Program-made: the position numbers and the translations under genes
Notes under the pieces: generated by a model
The model's database searches: none
Told to the model about the DNA's origin: nothing
Seen by the model: the letters and a program-made list of their open reading frames with translations, nothing else
Shown here: positions 8,546 through 16,673 of the stretch, piece by piece
Layout of the letters: the number at the start of each line of letters is the position of its first letter
Position numbering within the stretch: position 1 is the first letter of the stretch
From: JAEYXS01 sp943367715
Lineage (GTDB): Bacteria > Verrucomicrobiota > Verrucomicrobiia > Limisphaerales > JAEYXS01
Length of the DNA: 64,000 nt
NCBI GenBank assembly: GCA_943367715.1
Contig: CALRJY020000002.1
Location: 230,007 to 294,006, forward strand
Direction: 5' to 3'

Positions 8546-9790
8546 TTATTCCTTGGACTCTGCGGCAGCGGCCTCTTCCACGGCTTCGCGGATGGCCAGT
8601 TTGAATTTCTCGATGCCTTCATCGAAGGCGGCGGAGATCGGCATCACGGGGACTTTGCGGACCTTGCGCTTGAACTTCTTCAAGTTCTCTTCGGCCACGG
8701 CTTCATCCATCTTGTTCGCCACGACGATGCGTGAGCGTTCGAGCAATTCGGGATCGTACAGGGCCAGTTCGTTCAGCACCTGCTTGTAATCATCCCAAGG
8801 CTCGCGACCATCGGTGCCCGCCATGTCCAGGAGGATCACCAGCACTTTGCAGCGCTTGATGTGGCGGAGAAATTCATGACCGAGGCCGACGTTATTGTGC
8901 GCGCCCTCGATGATACCAGGGACGTCACAAACGGTGAGGCGCTTATAATCCGCGTATTCCACGATGCCCGGCTGCGGATGCAAGGTGGTGAAGGGATAGG
9001 GAGCGACCTTTGGCTTGGCGCGGGAAATGGCCGTGAGCAAGGTGGACTTGCCCGCATTCGGATAACCGACGAGCCCGACATCTGCCATCGTGCGAAGCTC
9101 GAAAAGATAATTGCCTTCCAAGCCGACTTCACCCGGCTGGGCGAAACGCGGCGTCTGGCGGGCGGAGGTGGCGAAATTACGATTGCCCAAACCGCCACGC
9201 CCCCCTTTGCACAATAAGAACCGCTGTCCATTCTCCGTCAAGTCAGCCACGAGTTCCGCACCTTCAATACTGGCCGCAGCAGATTGCGCGCTGGTTTTCT
9301 CGTGGGGCTCTTCGTCCTCATACTTCACCTCGATGGCACGGTCACGACCTTGATAACGGATCGTTTCGCGGGCGGACGTGGCGAGCTTCATCGGTTGACC
9401 AGGTTTCTCGTCTTCCTCCTCCTCTTCCGCTTCTTCGTCCTCATCCTCATCTTTGGGGAGGACGGACTTGGTATCAATGGGAGTTTCGGTGTCCGGTAAT
9501 TTCCAGATGAGGGTGCCGCAGGGAACCTTGATGATCAGGTCTTCACCCGCATGACCATCCATGCCCTTACCCATGCCGGCTTCGCCGCTTTCGGCGAGCA
9601 GACGGGGGCGGAAATATTGGTCGATGAGGTTGTTCCGGTCATGATCGGCCTCGATGATGACATCGCCACCGCGACCGCCATTGCCACCGCTGGGACCGCC
9701 CTTGGTGATATAGGCCTCACGATGGAAGGCGACGCAGCCCTTGCCGCCTTTACCGGCGCGGGCGAAAACTTTGACCTGATCTACAAACAT
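8546..9790 (-). CDS. obg: GTPase Obg (ribosome assembly) with a long acidic insertion
   Basis: The start chosen is the ATG at 9790 (MFVDQVKVFARAGKGG), because the 29 codons upstream do not resemble Obg; this gives 414 residues. The glycine-rich Obg fold comes first, then the G domain (GYPNAGKST at 242-250, DVPGIIEG, NKMD). The C-terminal OCT domain is absent, as in many species. Unusually, residues about 101-178 (nt 9257-9490) are an added segment. It lies between CGTLIWKLPD and VADLTENGQR, which are normally separated by only a few residues. It begins with a run of Asp/Glu and is predicted to be flexible. Obg acts in large-subunit maturation, which fits its place beside rpmA and rplU. Confidence 0.95.
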   Translation of the reverse strand: MFVDQVKVFARAGKGGKGCVAFHREAYITKGGPSGGNGGRGGDVIIEADHDRNNLIDQYFRPRLLAESGEAGMGKGMDGHAGEDLIIKVPCGTLIWKLPDTETPIDTKSVLPKDEDEDEEAEEEEEDEKPGQPMKLATSARETIRYQGRDRAIEVKYEDEEPHEKTSAQSAAASIEGAELVADLTENGQRFLLCKGGRGGLGNRNFATSARQTPRFAQPGEVGLEGNYLFELRTMADVGLVGYPNAGKSTLLTAISRAKPKVAPYPFTTLHPQPGIVEYADYKRLTVCDVPGIIEGAHNNVGLGHEFLRHIKRCKVLVILLDMAGTDGREPWDDYKQVLNELALYDPELLERSRIVVANKMDEAVAEENLKKFKRKVRKVPVMPISAAFDEGIEKFKLAIREAVEEAAAAESKE

Positions 9791-9852
9791 AACGGAACAA
9801 ACGGATGATAAGGGGAGATGGCTGGTTGTGCAACGGGCCATCTCGCGCCCGG

Positions 9853-9887
9853 GAAAATAAAAAAGGCGAGGTGACACGCACCTCGCC
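9853..9887 (-). terminator. Terminator of the rplU-rpmA unit
   Basis: A perfect 9-bp stem (9865-9873 with 9879-9887) is followed on the minus strand by TTTTTTATTTT. It lies just after rpmA and before obg, so obg probably needs its own promoter or read-through. Confidence 0.85.
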
Positions 9888-9908
9888 GTGAAAATTTGAT
9901 GTTACAGG

Positions 9909-10181
9909 CTAGTTCGCGGCGACAGCGGCAGCAGATTCCACGGGAACGATGTTCACGCGGGTGCTTTCCTTGTCGAACTTCACGAGGCCGTCCACAAGGG
10001 CGTAGAGCGTCCAGTCCTTGCCGATGCCGACGTTCTTGCCGGCGATGAAGCGGGAACCGCGCTGGCGCACGATGATCGTGCCAGCGAGAACCATCTGGCC
10101 ACCGTAGCGCTTCACGCCGAGGCGTTTGGATACGCTGTCGCGACCGTTACGTACACTTCCTTGACCTTTCTTATGTGCCAT
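9909..10181 (-). CDS. rpmA: 50S ribosomal protein L27
   Basis: 90 residues. The N-terminus MAHKKGQGSVRNGRDS and the core LGVKRYGGQ, GTIIVRQRG and GKDWTLYALVDG are diagnostic of bL27. The N-terminal tail reaches the peptidyl-transferase centre. There is no N-terminal extension of the kind cleaved in Firmicutes. A short Ala-rich tail is present. It lies 6 bases downstream of rplU, the usual gene order. Confidence 0.98.
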   Translation of the reverse strand: MAHKKGQGSVRNGRDSVSKRLGVKRYGGQMVLAGTIIVRQRGSRFIAGKNVGIGKDWTLYALVDGLVKFDKESTRVNIVPVESAAAVAAN

Positions 10182-10187
10182 AACTTC

Positions 10188-10499
10188 TTAAGCGTTGATT
10201 GCGTTGATTTTGACGACCGTGAGTTCCTGGCGATGACCCACCTTGCGATGATAGCCTTTGCGGCGCTTCATCTTGAAGGCGATCTTTTTGTCACCACGGA
10301 TGTGTTTCACCACATCAGCGGTAACCGTGGCCGAAGCCACCGTCGGAGCTCCCACCTGCACTTGTCCATCTTTGGACACGAGCAGAATGCGATCAAAAGT
10401 GACCGGTTGTCCGGCGGCGATGTCGAGAAGCTCGATTTCGAGCGTATCACCGGCGGCGACCCGATATTGTTTACTGCCTGTTTCAACTACTGCGTACAT
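10188..10499 (-). CDS. rplU: 50S ribosomal protein L21
   Basis: 103 residues from the ATG at 10499 (MYAVVETGSKQYRV), the universal bL21 start; a longer frame to 10535 adds 12 residues foreign to the family. The motifs GDTLEIE, KMKRRKGYHRKVGHRQ and a C-terminal VVKINAINA are typical. First gene of the rplU-rpmA unit, which ends at the terminator at 9853-9887. Confidence 0.97.
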   Translation of the reverse strand: MYAVVETGSKQYRVAAGDTLEIELLDIAAGQPVTFDRILLVSKDGQVQVGAPTVASATVTADVVKHIRGDKKIAFKMKRRKGYHRKVGHRQELTVVKINAINA

Positions 10500-10577
10500 A
10501 GCGTTACCTATTAAAAAGGACGGAGATACAAACATAACGGCTCACAGAGTCAACCCTTGATTTTAAGATTTTATCCA

Positions 10578-12083
10578 CTATTTGACTCCGGGCAAGCGCA
10601 CATCCAGGCAAACCATCTCCACCGCATTGCGGATCAAGAGTTTACCTTCCGAAATAACCGGGTGATTCCACGTCTTTCCGTTCAACATCGGCACCCGCGC
10701 CACCTCAGTCCATTTCTCCGGGGTGGCTTTCACCAGTGCCAAGTCACCATTTCCCGCCAAGACTACGATGTGTCCGTTGGCGAGGAGTATCTGTCCATAA
10801 TCATAGCGACCATCCTTCCACATCCGCTTGCCGGTTTCGGCCTCCAGACAGGTCAGGATATTCTCATCCAAGCCATAGATATACCCCTCATGAAAAATGG
10901 AACTGGTGAATTTGTTCTTCAGGAACTTGTTGCGCCACAATTCCTTAGCCACGAACTTTTCACCTTCCTTTTTGATCTCAATGGCGGCACTCCCCATACC
11001 ATAGCCACCGGAGAGCATGAACCGGTCTTTGCCCAGCAGCACCGGTTGCGCGATGGCGTTTTCATAGCTGACCGCCCACGGAAACTCCCAAAGCACCTTG
11101 CCCTCATCCAACGTCACCCCCTTAACGCGAGTGGCGGAAACCACGAGCATCTGTTGCTGGCCTGCCAATTCCACCAGCACAGGCGACGTGTAGGCCGTTT
11201 TGTCATCTTGAGCATGCCAAATCACATCACCGGAATCTTTGTGATATGCCGCCACAGACCAACCATTGTGACCGCCCGGCAACAAAATCACTTTTTCATC
11301 CACGATGAGCGGCGAATAAGCTGTTCCGAACATCAGCACGGAAGATTTCGCATCATGCAGAATATTTCGTTGCCACAGCACCTTGCCGGTCAGCGCATCG
11401 AGACAGTGAAAATCCCCTTCCCCACCCAAGGCATAGACCTTCCCATCATGCCACGTAGGTGTAGCACGCGGCCCTTCCCCGCCCATGCTCTCCTGAAAAT
11501 GCGCGGCGTAACTATGCGCCCACACCTCGCGCCCGGTCTGCATATCATACGCTGCCACCACTTCCTTCTCACGCCGTTGCTCGATGGTGTACGCAATCCC
11601 CTTCGCGATGGCGAAGGACGCATAGCCGCCACCAATCGGCTGCCGCCACAAGACCTTGGGGCCGCCCGCTGGCCATTCTGTCAGGATCGGTTGCTCTGTG
11701 TAATGCCCATCCCGTTTCGGGCCGCGAAAGCCCGTCCAATATGTAGAGCCGGTGCGTTCCGCGACAGGGATCGGTTCCGCCTTGGCCTGTGCAGCACGAC
11801 TGCGTTCCACCGCATCATAGTCAGGCAGCGTCGCCTTGCGCGTCAACTTGGGCGGGAAACCGCCTTGCCACTCCACATGCACGAGCTTGCTCTTGGTCAG
11901 GACCGTGAGGATGACCGCCAGATACACCACGCTGTAGAGTGCGATGCCGAAGGTGCCGAAAAGCTTGCGACCGAGAGAAACTGGTTCGAGCCAGAGGAGC
12001 ACCAAACCCGCCGGGGGAAAGAGCCAAGTCGCCAGCCGAAGTCTCAGCGGGCGAGCCTGTTTATTGGATGCTGTATCGCTCAA
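10578..12083 (-). CDS. Membrane-anchored PQQ-like beta-propeller protein
   Basis: About 500 residues. A Lys/Arg-rich start is followed by two hydrophobic segments (about residues 15-33 and 40-62). The rest is a propeller with repeated strands such as YWTGFRGPKRDG, KVYALGGEGDFHCLDALTGKVLWQ and ILTCLEAETGKRMW. These resemble the PQQ-binding-like (BamB-like) repeats found in many planctomycete and verrucomicrobial secreted proteins. The start is uncertain: a TTG at 12083 gives MSDTASNKQARP, while a GTG at 12149 adds 22 residues that look non-coding and overlap the divergent frame at 12121. No enzymatic residues were recognised; binding of PQQ itself is not implied. Confidence 0.8.
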   Translation of the reverse strand: MSDTASNKQARPLRLRLATWLFPPAGLVLLWLEPVSLGRKLFGTFGIALYSVVYLAVILTVLTKSKLVHVEWQGGFPPKLTRKATLPDYDAVERSRAAQAKAEPIPVAERTGSTYWTGFRGPKRDGHYTEQPILTEWPAGGPKVLWRQPIGGGYASFAIAKGIAYTIEQRREKEVVAAYDMQTGREVWAHSYAAHFQESMGGEGPRATPTWHDGKVYALGGEGDFHCLDALTGKVLWQRNILHDAKSSVLMFGTAYSPLIVDEKVILLPGGHNGWSVAAYHKDSGDVIWHAQDDKTAYTSPVLVELAGQQQMLVVSATRVKGVTLDEGKVLWEFPWAVSYENAIAQPVLLGKDRFMLSGGYGMGSAAIEIKKEGEKFVAKELWRNKFLKNKFTSSIFHEGYIYGLDENILTCLEAETGKRMWKDGRYDYGQILLANGHIVVLAGNGDLALVKATPEKWTEVARVPMLNGKTWNHPVISEGKLLIRNAVEMVCLDVRLPGVK

Positions 12084-12120
12084 ATTATTACCAGTTCCAA
12101 CCTGACAACGGATACGCCTT

Positions 12121-12414
12121 GTGTCATGGTTGCGCCTGAGATACCTCACATTTCAGCGCGTGCAAACTCCAAAGCGACAAGCCTTCATCAATGAATCCGC
12201 TGATGCCGGTAACCATCTGAGCATCGTCCCGCCTTTCCTTCGCACGTACACCGAGGCTGACCGGCAGAAAGTCGCGGCGGAAGTGGAAGCCGAGTATGTC
12301 TACCGGTTGACGACGCAGAAAGGTTTGCGCCTCTGGTGGCTGAAATGGAAAATAAAACGGGAAATCGATGCTCGCCTGGACCGTTTGATGACCGGGATTG
12401 ACGAAGGAATTTAG
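12121..12414 (+). CDS. Small hypothetical protein
   Basis: Up to 97 residues from a GTG; another GTG at 12160 would give 84. The part from NHLSIVPPFLRTYTEADRQ onward looks like a real, charged, mostly helical small protein with a basic Trp-rich stretch (LRLWWLKWKIKREI). It ends 5 bases before the L,D-transpeptidase gene, so the two may be co-transcribed. I do not recognise the family. The N-terminal part overlaps a possible start of the divergent propeller gene. Confidence 0.45.
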   Translation: MSWLRLRYLTFQRVQTPKRQAFINESADAGNHLSIVPPFLRTYTEADRQKVAAEVEAEYVYRLTTQKGLRLWWLKWKIKREIDARLDRLMTGIDEGI

Positions 12415-12419
12415 CCAAG

Positions 12420-13157
12420 ATGTTTATCCGCAGATTAACCCGCCGCACTTGGCTCACCTTAGGCTTAGTTGCTGGAACCATCGCGCTCCTTCCCTTCAGC
12501 GGTTTCTTTCGCCGCGCCCTTGCTGCCACCACTCAACGCACCAAAGGCAAAGCAACCATTGCCGACCGGCTCGAACAATACGGTCCGGCCGCACGCACGC
12601 GTCTCAAGGTCTATTTCAGCGCCATTGGCGAAACCTATCCGCCGAAGAGTATTGTGCTCGTCGGCCTGAAGCAGGAGCGCGTATTGGAAGTATGGGTTTC
12701 CGGCGATGGTAAGAAACACAAACGGCTTCATACGTATCCCATTCTGGGTGCCAGTGGTGTGCTCGGTCCCAAGCTCCGCGAAGGCGACAGTCAGGTGCCC
12801 GAGGGACTTTATCGAGTTGAGTTGCTGAACCCGAACAGCCTCTACCACCTCTCTCTGCGGGTGAACTACCCCAATAAATTCGACCTGAAACACGCCCAAG
12901 CGGAAGGCCGCACCGAACCCGGCGGGGACATCATGATCCACGGCAAGACGGCTTCCATCGGCTGCCTCGCCATGGGCGACCCAGCCATCGAGGAAATCTT
13001 CGTGTTGGCGGCTGAGACAGGCATCGAGAAGATCGATATCATCCTCTCTCCCGTGGACTTCCGTAAACAGAAACTGCCGGAACAGAAGGAACCTCTGCCC
13101 GCGTGGACCACGGAACTTTACCGCGAGATCCAGGAGCGACTGCGTCTTTTACAGTGA
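12420..13157 (+). CDS. L,D-transpeptidase family protein (YkuD/YafK-like), exported
   Basis: 245 residues. The N-terminus has twin arginines (LTRRTWLTLGLVAG) followed by a hydrophobic stretch ending at ALA, so it may be a Tat or Sec signal. The catalytic region contains the YkuD pattern H-x-S-x-G-C: H174 in MIHGKTASIGCLAMGD, with the catalytic Cys at 182. The 'HGK..SIGCLAMGD' form is closest to the YafK/ErfK-like branch. Such enzymes make or cut peptide links in peptidoglycan, or attach proteins to it, in the periplasm. No LysM or other wall-binding domain is present. Confidence 0.88.
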   Translation: MFIRRLTRRTWLTLGLVAGTIALLPFSGFFRRALAATTQRTKGKATIADRLEQYGPAARTRLKVYFSAIGETYPPKSIVLVGLKQERVLEVWVSGDGKKHKRLHTYPILGASGVLGPKLREGDSQVPEGLYRVELLNPNSLYHLSLRVNYPNKFDLKHAQAEGRTEPGGDIMIHGKTASIGCLAMGDPAIEEIFVLAAETGIEKIDIILSPVDFRKQKLPEQKEPLPAWTTELYREIQERLRLLQ

Positions 13158-13247
13158 AATAATTACAGTAGAACACGTTACCCGGATGTGCGGAACCGCG
13201 TGAGGTTATCCTCCGTGCCTTGTCTGAATATACTGACATCGCACACC

Positions 13248-14171
13248 ATGAACGCAGCGCCCGACAGCCAGCGCAGTTCCACCCTGTTCATCACCCTTGG
13301 TCTGGCAGCACTCTTAGGCGCGGCCGTGGCTTCATTACTCCATGAACGCCGGATGCAAGCCAAGGCCGCGGAGATGGAACAGATGCGCGAAGCCCTCCGG
13401 CTGGCTGATGAAACCTTGGCCGTCAACCGTGAGGTCAACCGCAAGCTGGAAGCTCGCTTGGCCAGTCTCGCAACAAGCACCGACGTAGCACCTGCTGCAC
13501 CGGCAGTGATAGTGCCAGCAGCTACGGCTGAACCCGTTCCTCAAACGGGGCCAACTGCCGTCATCCGCTGGACGGCAGCAGAGACCGCGCATCATCAATC
13601 TCAAGTGACCGCTCCCGCCGTAAAAACCCTTACCAGCAGCCGTAATGAGCAAAAGGTCTATACCTTCGCCCAGTTGCCTGCCACCGATGGTCGCACCCTC
13701 ATGACCGGAGCTGAGTATCGCGGTTCCATTGGTCGCAAGCTCATGTTCCGGTCAGCCAATGCTGCCGCCCGTTCCTTTGATTATTCGGAACTGCATCCCG
13801 GTGTGCTGGCTCATCTTTCCTTGGAACCGGCCGACCTGAAAGCCCAGCAATCCGCGCTCGACGATAAAAAAGCGCAAGCCGAATACGCCGCGCAAAAGGC
13901 CCGCGAAGCAAAGGCCGTAGCTGACCGGAAATATCAGGAAGCGATGCAAGCCGTTCGCGTCGTTCAGAACCGGATCGCCTCTGAGCAAAAGAAAGTGGAA
14001 CAGGAAGAAGCCCTGCGCCTGCAAGCCTTGGAAACCGAACGCATGAAAGCTGAAGCGGCCATCATGCAGGCAGAAGTCGCACTGGAAAGGGCGCGCAATC
14101 CCCAACCCGTGATCCTCCTGGATACCCGCCATCAAGGCCTGGCTCCATTAGTGAACCCTCAATTACGTTAG
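13248..14171 (+). CDS. Membrane-anchored coiled-coil protein of unknown function
   Basis: 307 residues from the ATG at 13248; a GTG at 13188 is less likely because it adds an unrelated leader. One transmembrane helix near the start (STLFITLGLAALLGAAVASLL) is followed by a short coiled coil, a Pro/Ala/Thr linker and a small middle region (YTFAQLPATDGRTLMTGAEY). A long charged coiled coil rich in Ala, Lys, Glu and Gln follows (about residues 195-290). It probably sits in the inner membrane with the coiled coil in the periplasm. It lies 3 bases upstream of the CxxCH protein, which suggests a functional pair. I do not recognise a family. Confidence 0.7.
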   Translation: MNAAPDSQRSSTLFITLGLAALLGAAVASLLHERRMQAKAAEMEQMREALRLADETLAVNREVNRKLEARLASLATSTDVAPAAPAVIVPAATAEPVPQTGPTAVIRWTAAETAHHQSQVTAPAVKTLTSSRNEQKVYTFAQLPATDGRTLMTGAEYRGSIGRKLMFRSANAAARSFDYSELHPGVLAHLSLEPADLKAQQSALDDKKAQAEYAAQKAREAKAVADRKYQEAMQAVRVVQNRIASEQKKVEQEEALRLQALETERMKAEAAIMQAEVALERARNPQPVILLDTRHQGLAPLVNPQLR

Positions 14172-14174
14172 GCG

Positions 14175-14714
14175 ATGGAAACTGACACTCGCCAGCGGAA
14201 CATCAGGATCGCAGCCGTGTTGCTGCTGGCGCTTTTGCTTTGGCTTTTGCTTCTTCCCACGGCGGTTCCAGACTTGGAACTGAGCCGGCGTCGAGCCCAA
14301 TTGGAAGCAGAGATCCGCCTGCAGGAGGAAACGCTCCCGCCCGCATCGCCCGCACCCGGGCCGACGGCAGTCCTAGTAATTCCGCCTCCAGAACCTGCGC
14401 CCGCTCCACCTAAAGAGCAACCGGTGGTTCAAGACGCCTACATGGAAAGCGTTCATCGCTATCTGCGGTCTCTCGAAGTACGCCACTATGACGAACTGGC
14501 ACGTCGGAAAGAGCAGTTTGATCAGAAAATCCAGTCCGAAAGTGACCGCTTAGCCCGGCAAAAAGTGGAACTGGCCAGCTTCAAAGCTCCTCCACCCAGT
14601 TTTCAGCTTTCGGCCAAACTGGAACGTCGTTTAAGATATTGCATCAAGTGCCACGAGCCCGGTGATCCACGGGACACCGTGGATTTCTTTGCCCGGGCAG
14701 GTGACTTTCATTGA
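14175..14714 (+). CDS. Membrane coiled-coil protein with a C-terminal CxxCH motif
   Basis: 179 residues. One transmembrane helix (IAAVLLLALLLWLLLLP) is followed by a Pro/Ala-rich linker, a charged helix likely to form a coiled coil (about 90-135), and a C-terminal tail with RYCIKCHEPGDP. CxxCH is the haem-c attachment motif, and the anchored, periplasm-facing topology would allow haem attachment. A single motif in a short tail could also bind a metal. It follows its coiled-coil neighbour by 3 bases. No partner oxidase or reductase is nearby. Confidence 0.7.
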   Translation: METDTRQRNIRIAAVLLLALLLWLLLLPTAVPDLELSRRRAQLEAEIRLQEETLPPASPAPGPTAVLVIPPPEPAPAPPKEQPVVQDAYMESVHRYLRSLEVRHYDELARRKEQFDQKIQSESDRLARQKVELASFKAPPPSFQLSAKLERRLRYCIKCHEPGDPRDTVDFFARAGDFH

Positions 14715-14805
14715 GCCATCCATCCCTATCCGTCCCGTGCCGTTTCCCACTGTTGATTCTTTGCCTTGGTTGTGAAACGCTATCGCGCTGTAGTAACCAA
14801 AGCGT

Positions 14806-15429
14806 ATGTTAGGCTTATTCAACAAGAAGAAGGTCAAGGCCCTCGTGGTCGTGGACGTCCAGAACGATTTCACACCTGGTGGCGCCTTGGCCGTGCCGAA
14901 GGGTGACGAGGTGGTCCCCGTCATCAACAAGCTGCTGCCGGAATACGACCTGATCGTCGCCACGAAGGACTGGCATCCCAAAGGCCACATCAGCTTTGCC
15001 TCCCGCCATCCCGGCACCAAGGTGGGCGACCGCGTGGAGCTGGAATCCGGCACCCAACGTGTCTGGCCCGACCACTGCGTCCAAGGCACTCCTGGTGCGG
15101 AATTCGCCAAGGGCTTGACCACTAATAAATTTGCCAAGGTTTTCGAGAAGGGCATCGACCCAGGTGTGGACAGCTATAGCGCACTCTTTGATAACGATCA
15201 ACGCCGCGCGACCGGCTTGGGCGACTGGCTCAAGCAGAACAAGGTGGAGGAAGTTTACATCGTGGGTCTGGCCACGGACTACACTGTGAAGTACACGGCG
15301 CTCGACTGCGCCAAGGCCGGTTTCAAAACCTTCGTGATCAAAGAAGGTTGCCGCGCCGTGAACATGGCTGCCGGTGACGAAGACCGCTCCCTCCGCGAGA
15401 TGCAGACGGCTGGCGTGACGGTGAAGTAA
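14806..15429 (+). CDS. Nicotinamidase/isochorismatase-family protein lacking the usual catalytic Cys
   Basis: 207 residues, slightly longer at the N-terminus than PncA. The fold is clear: VVVDVQNDF (D17), the metal site D55 and H57 (KDWHP) with H90 (WPDHCVQGTPGAEF), and the Lys of the triad (K115 in VFEKG). The normal nucleophile follows GLATDY, but here that position is Thr160 (ACT codon at 15283), giving GLATDYTVKYTALDC. Cys occurs eight residues later, at 168. Nicotinamidases convert nicotinamide to nicotinate in NAD salvage; whether this copy does so is open. The gene has its own terminator. Confidence 0.85.
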   Translation: MLGLFNKKKVKALVVVDVQNDFTPGGALAVPKGDEVVPVINKLLPEYDLIVATKDWHPKGHISFASRHPGTKVGDRVELESGTQRVWPDHCVQGTPGAEFAKGLTTNKFAKVFEKGIDPGVDSYSALFDNDQRRATGLGDWLKQNKVEEVYIVGLATDYTVKYTALDCAKAGFKTFVIKEGCRAVNMAAGDEDRSLREMQTAGVTVK

Positions 15430-15456
15430 GCCTGCTGAACTTCATTCTGATTTGTG

Positions 15457-15490
15457 AAAGCTCCAAGGGTGACCTTGGAGCTTTTCGTTG
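15457..15490 (+). terminator. Terminator after the nicotinamidase-like gene
   Basis: A perfect 12-bp stem (15457-15468 with 15473-15484) with loop GTGA is followed by a T-rich tract. It begins 27 bases after the stop. It also argues against a start at 15454 for the next gene. Confidence 0.9.
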
Positions 15491-15543
15491 CAGATGGTTT
15501 GCCAAATCTGACCTGGCAGTTATGCTGGCCGTCACAACAAGGC

Positions 15544-16551
15544 ATGAAAAGACGGAGGATTATCTGGACCACGCTAATCCTTGTCACCCTCATGATCACG
15601 GCAGTTTCATGGGTGAGGCTCCCGGCACCCGATCCCCTGTTTCACGGCCGCCCCGAAAGCGACTGGATCAGCGGCATCAGGTATGGGGATGAGATGCAGG
15701 AAGAGCGTTGGCGTGAATTCGGACCCGAGGGCGTACAAGTCCTGATCCGCGGTTTGGAGAAAACCGAAAGACCATGGGACCGAAGATACCGCAGGTTCTA
15801 TCGTAAGATTCCCCAGTCAATCAGACGCGTCTTCCCATCGCCCAAGATGGATGTCACCCGGCCGCAGAGAATGTCGCTGGTGCAACTCATCGCGCGTCTT
15901 GATCCCGACCCTTTGGTGGCAGCGCCCATCATGACCAAGATGCTGGAGGATGAAGACCCGTCCGTGCGTCAATTGGCCCTCACCTTTTTCAGCCGGACCG
16001 AAAGCCCAGATGCACCAATCAACCAACTCGGGCAGGAAACAAAAACGAAGCTCCTCCCGCTGTTCCTCGAAGCCGCTCAAAGCCCGCATGTCGGTTTGAG
16101 AAACAACGCCATCGTCGTGCTCCGGCTTTATCCTGAAACAGCCACCGCCCTTCCACCGATCATTAAAGCGGCCCTTCACGACAAAGACCCGAATATCCGC
16201 AACCTCGCCGCCAAGCACCTGCGGACGACGAATCCTGATTTTATTGTCCAAGCTGGCGGCATCGAAGCTGCCATAACTGCCTTGAACAATCCCAATCCCG
16301 ATAGCGCATTCAATGCTGCGCGGCTGCTGGGAGAAACCCGCAAGAAACCGGATGTGGTGATTCCCGCCCTGCTGCAAGCCATCAAAGGAACCAACCATGT
16401 GATTGCCGAAGAGGCCTTGCGCTCCGTGGGCCGGTTTCCAGAAAATGCGTCCACCACCGTCGCCGCCTTGAACCAGATATTACTCGATCCTGCCGCCCAT
16501 CATCGTGATGCCATCGGCCACATGATCGAGAAGCTCACCCCGCCACCTTAG
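15544..16551 (+). CDS. Membrane-anchored HEAT-repeat protein
   Basis: 335 residues from the ATG at 15544. A signal anchor lies at the N-terminus (RRIIWTTLILVTLMITAVSWV), followed by a verrucomicrobial motif (PLFHGRPESDWI). Repeated helical pairs resembling HEAT repeats follow: LEDEDPSVRQLALTFF, LHDKDPNIRNLAAKHL, NPNPDSAFNAARLLG and TNHVIAEEALRSVG. Such proteins usually act as scaffolds; no enzymatic motif is visible. An upstream GTG (15454) lies inside the preceding terminator and was rejected. Confidence 0.78.
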   Translation: MKRRRIIWTTLILVTLMITAVSWVRLPAPDPLFHGRPESDWISGIRYGDEMQEERWREFGPEGVQVLIRGLEKTERPWDRRYRRFYRKIPQSIRRVFPSPKMDVTRPQRMSLVQLIARLDPDPLVAAPIMTKMLEDEDPSVRQLALTFFSRTESPDAPINQLGQETKTKLLPLFLEAAQSPHVGLRNNAIVVLRLYPETATALPPIIKAALHDKDPNIRNLAAKHLRTTNPDFIVQAGGIEAAITALNNPNPDSAFNAARLLGETRKKPDVVIPALLQAIKGTNHVIAEEALRSVGRFPENASTTVAALNQILLDPAAHHRDAIGHMIEKLTPPP

Positions 16552-16673
16552 CCACGAAATCCTCTCGAAGTAGGCATTGACCCTAGAAGCCTTTTCGCAT
16601 CGTTAGTGATAGAACTCATAATCGAGATTCAGCCTTTGTCGTCGTTAGACAGAGACGTCTCTCGATTGTGCTC

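Noticed and set aside
10557..12194. Long plus-strand open frame opposite the PQQ-like gene
   Set aside because: The minus-strand frame has propeller repeats; the plus-strand translation is His/Arg-rich and featureless.
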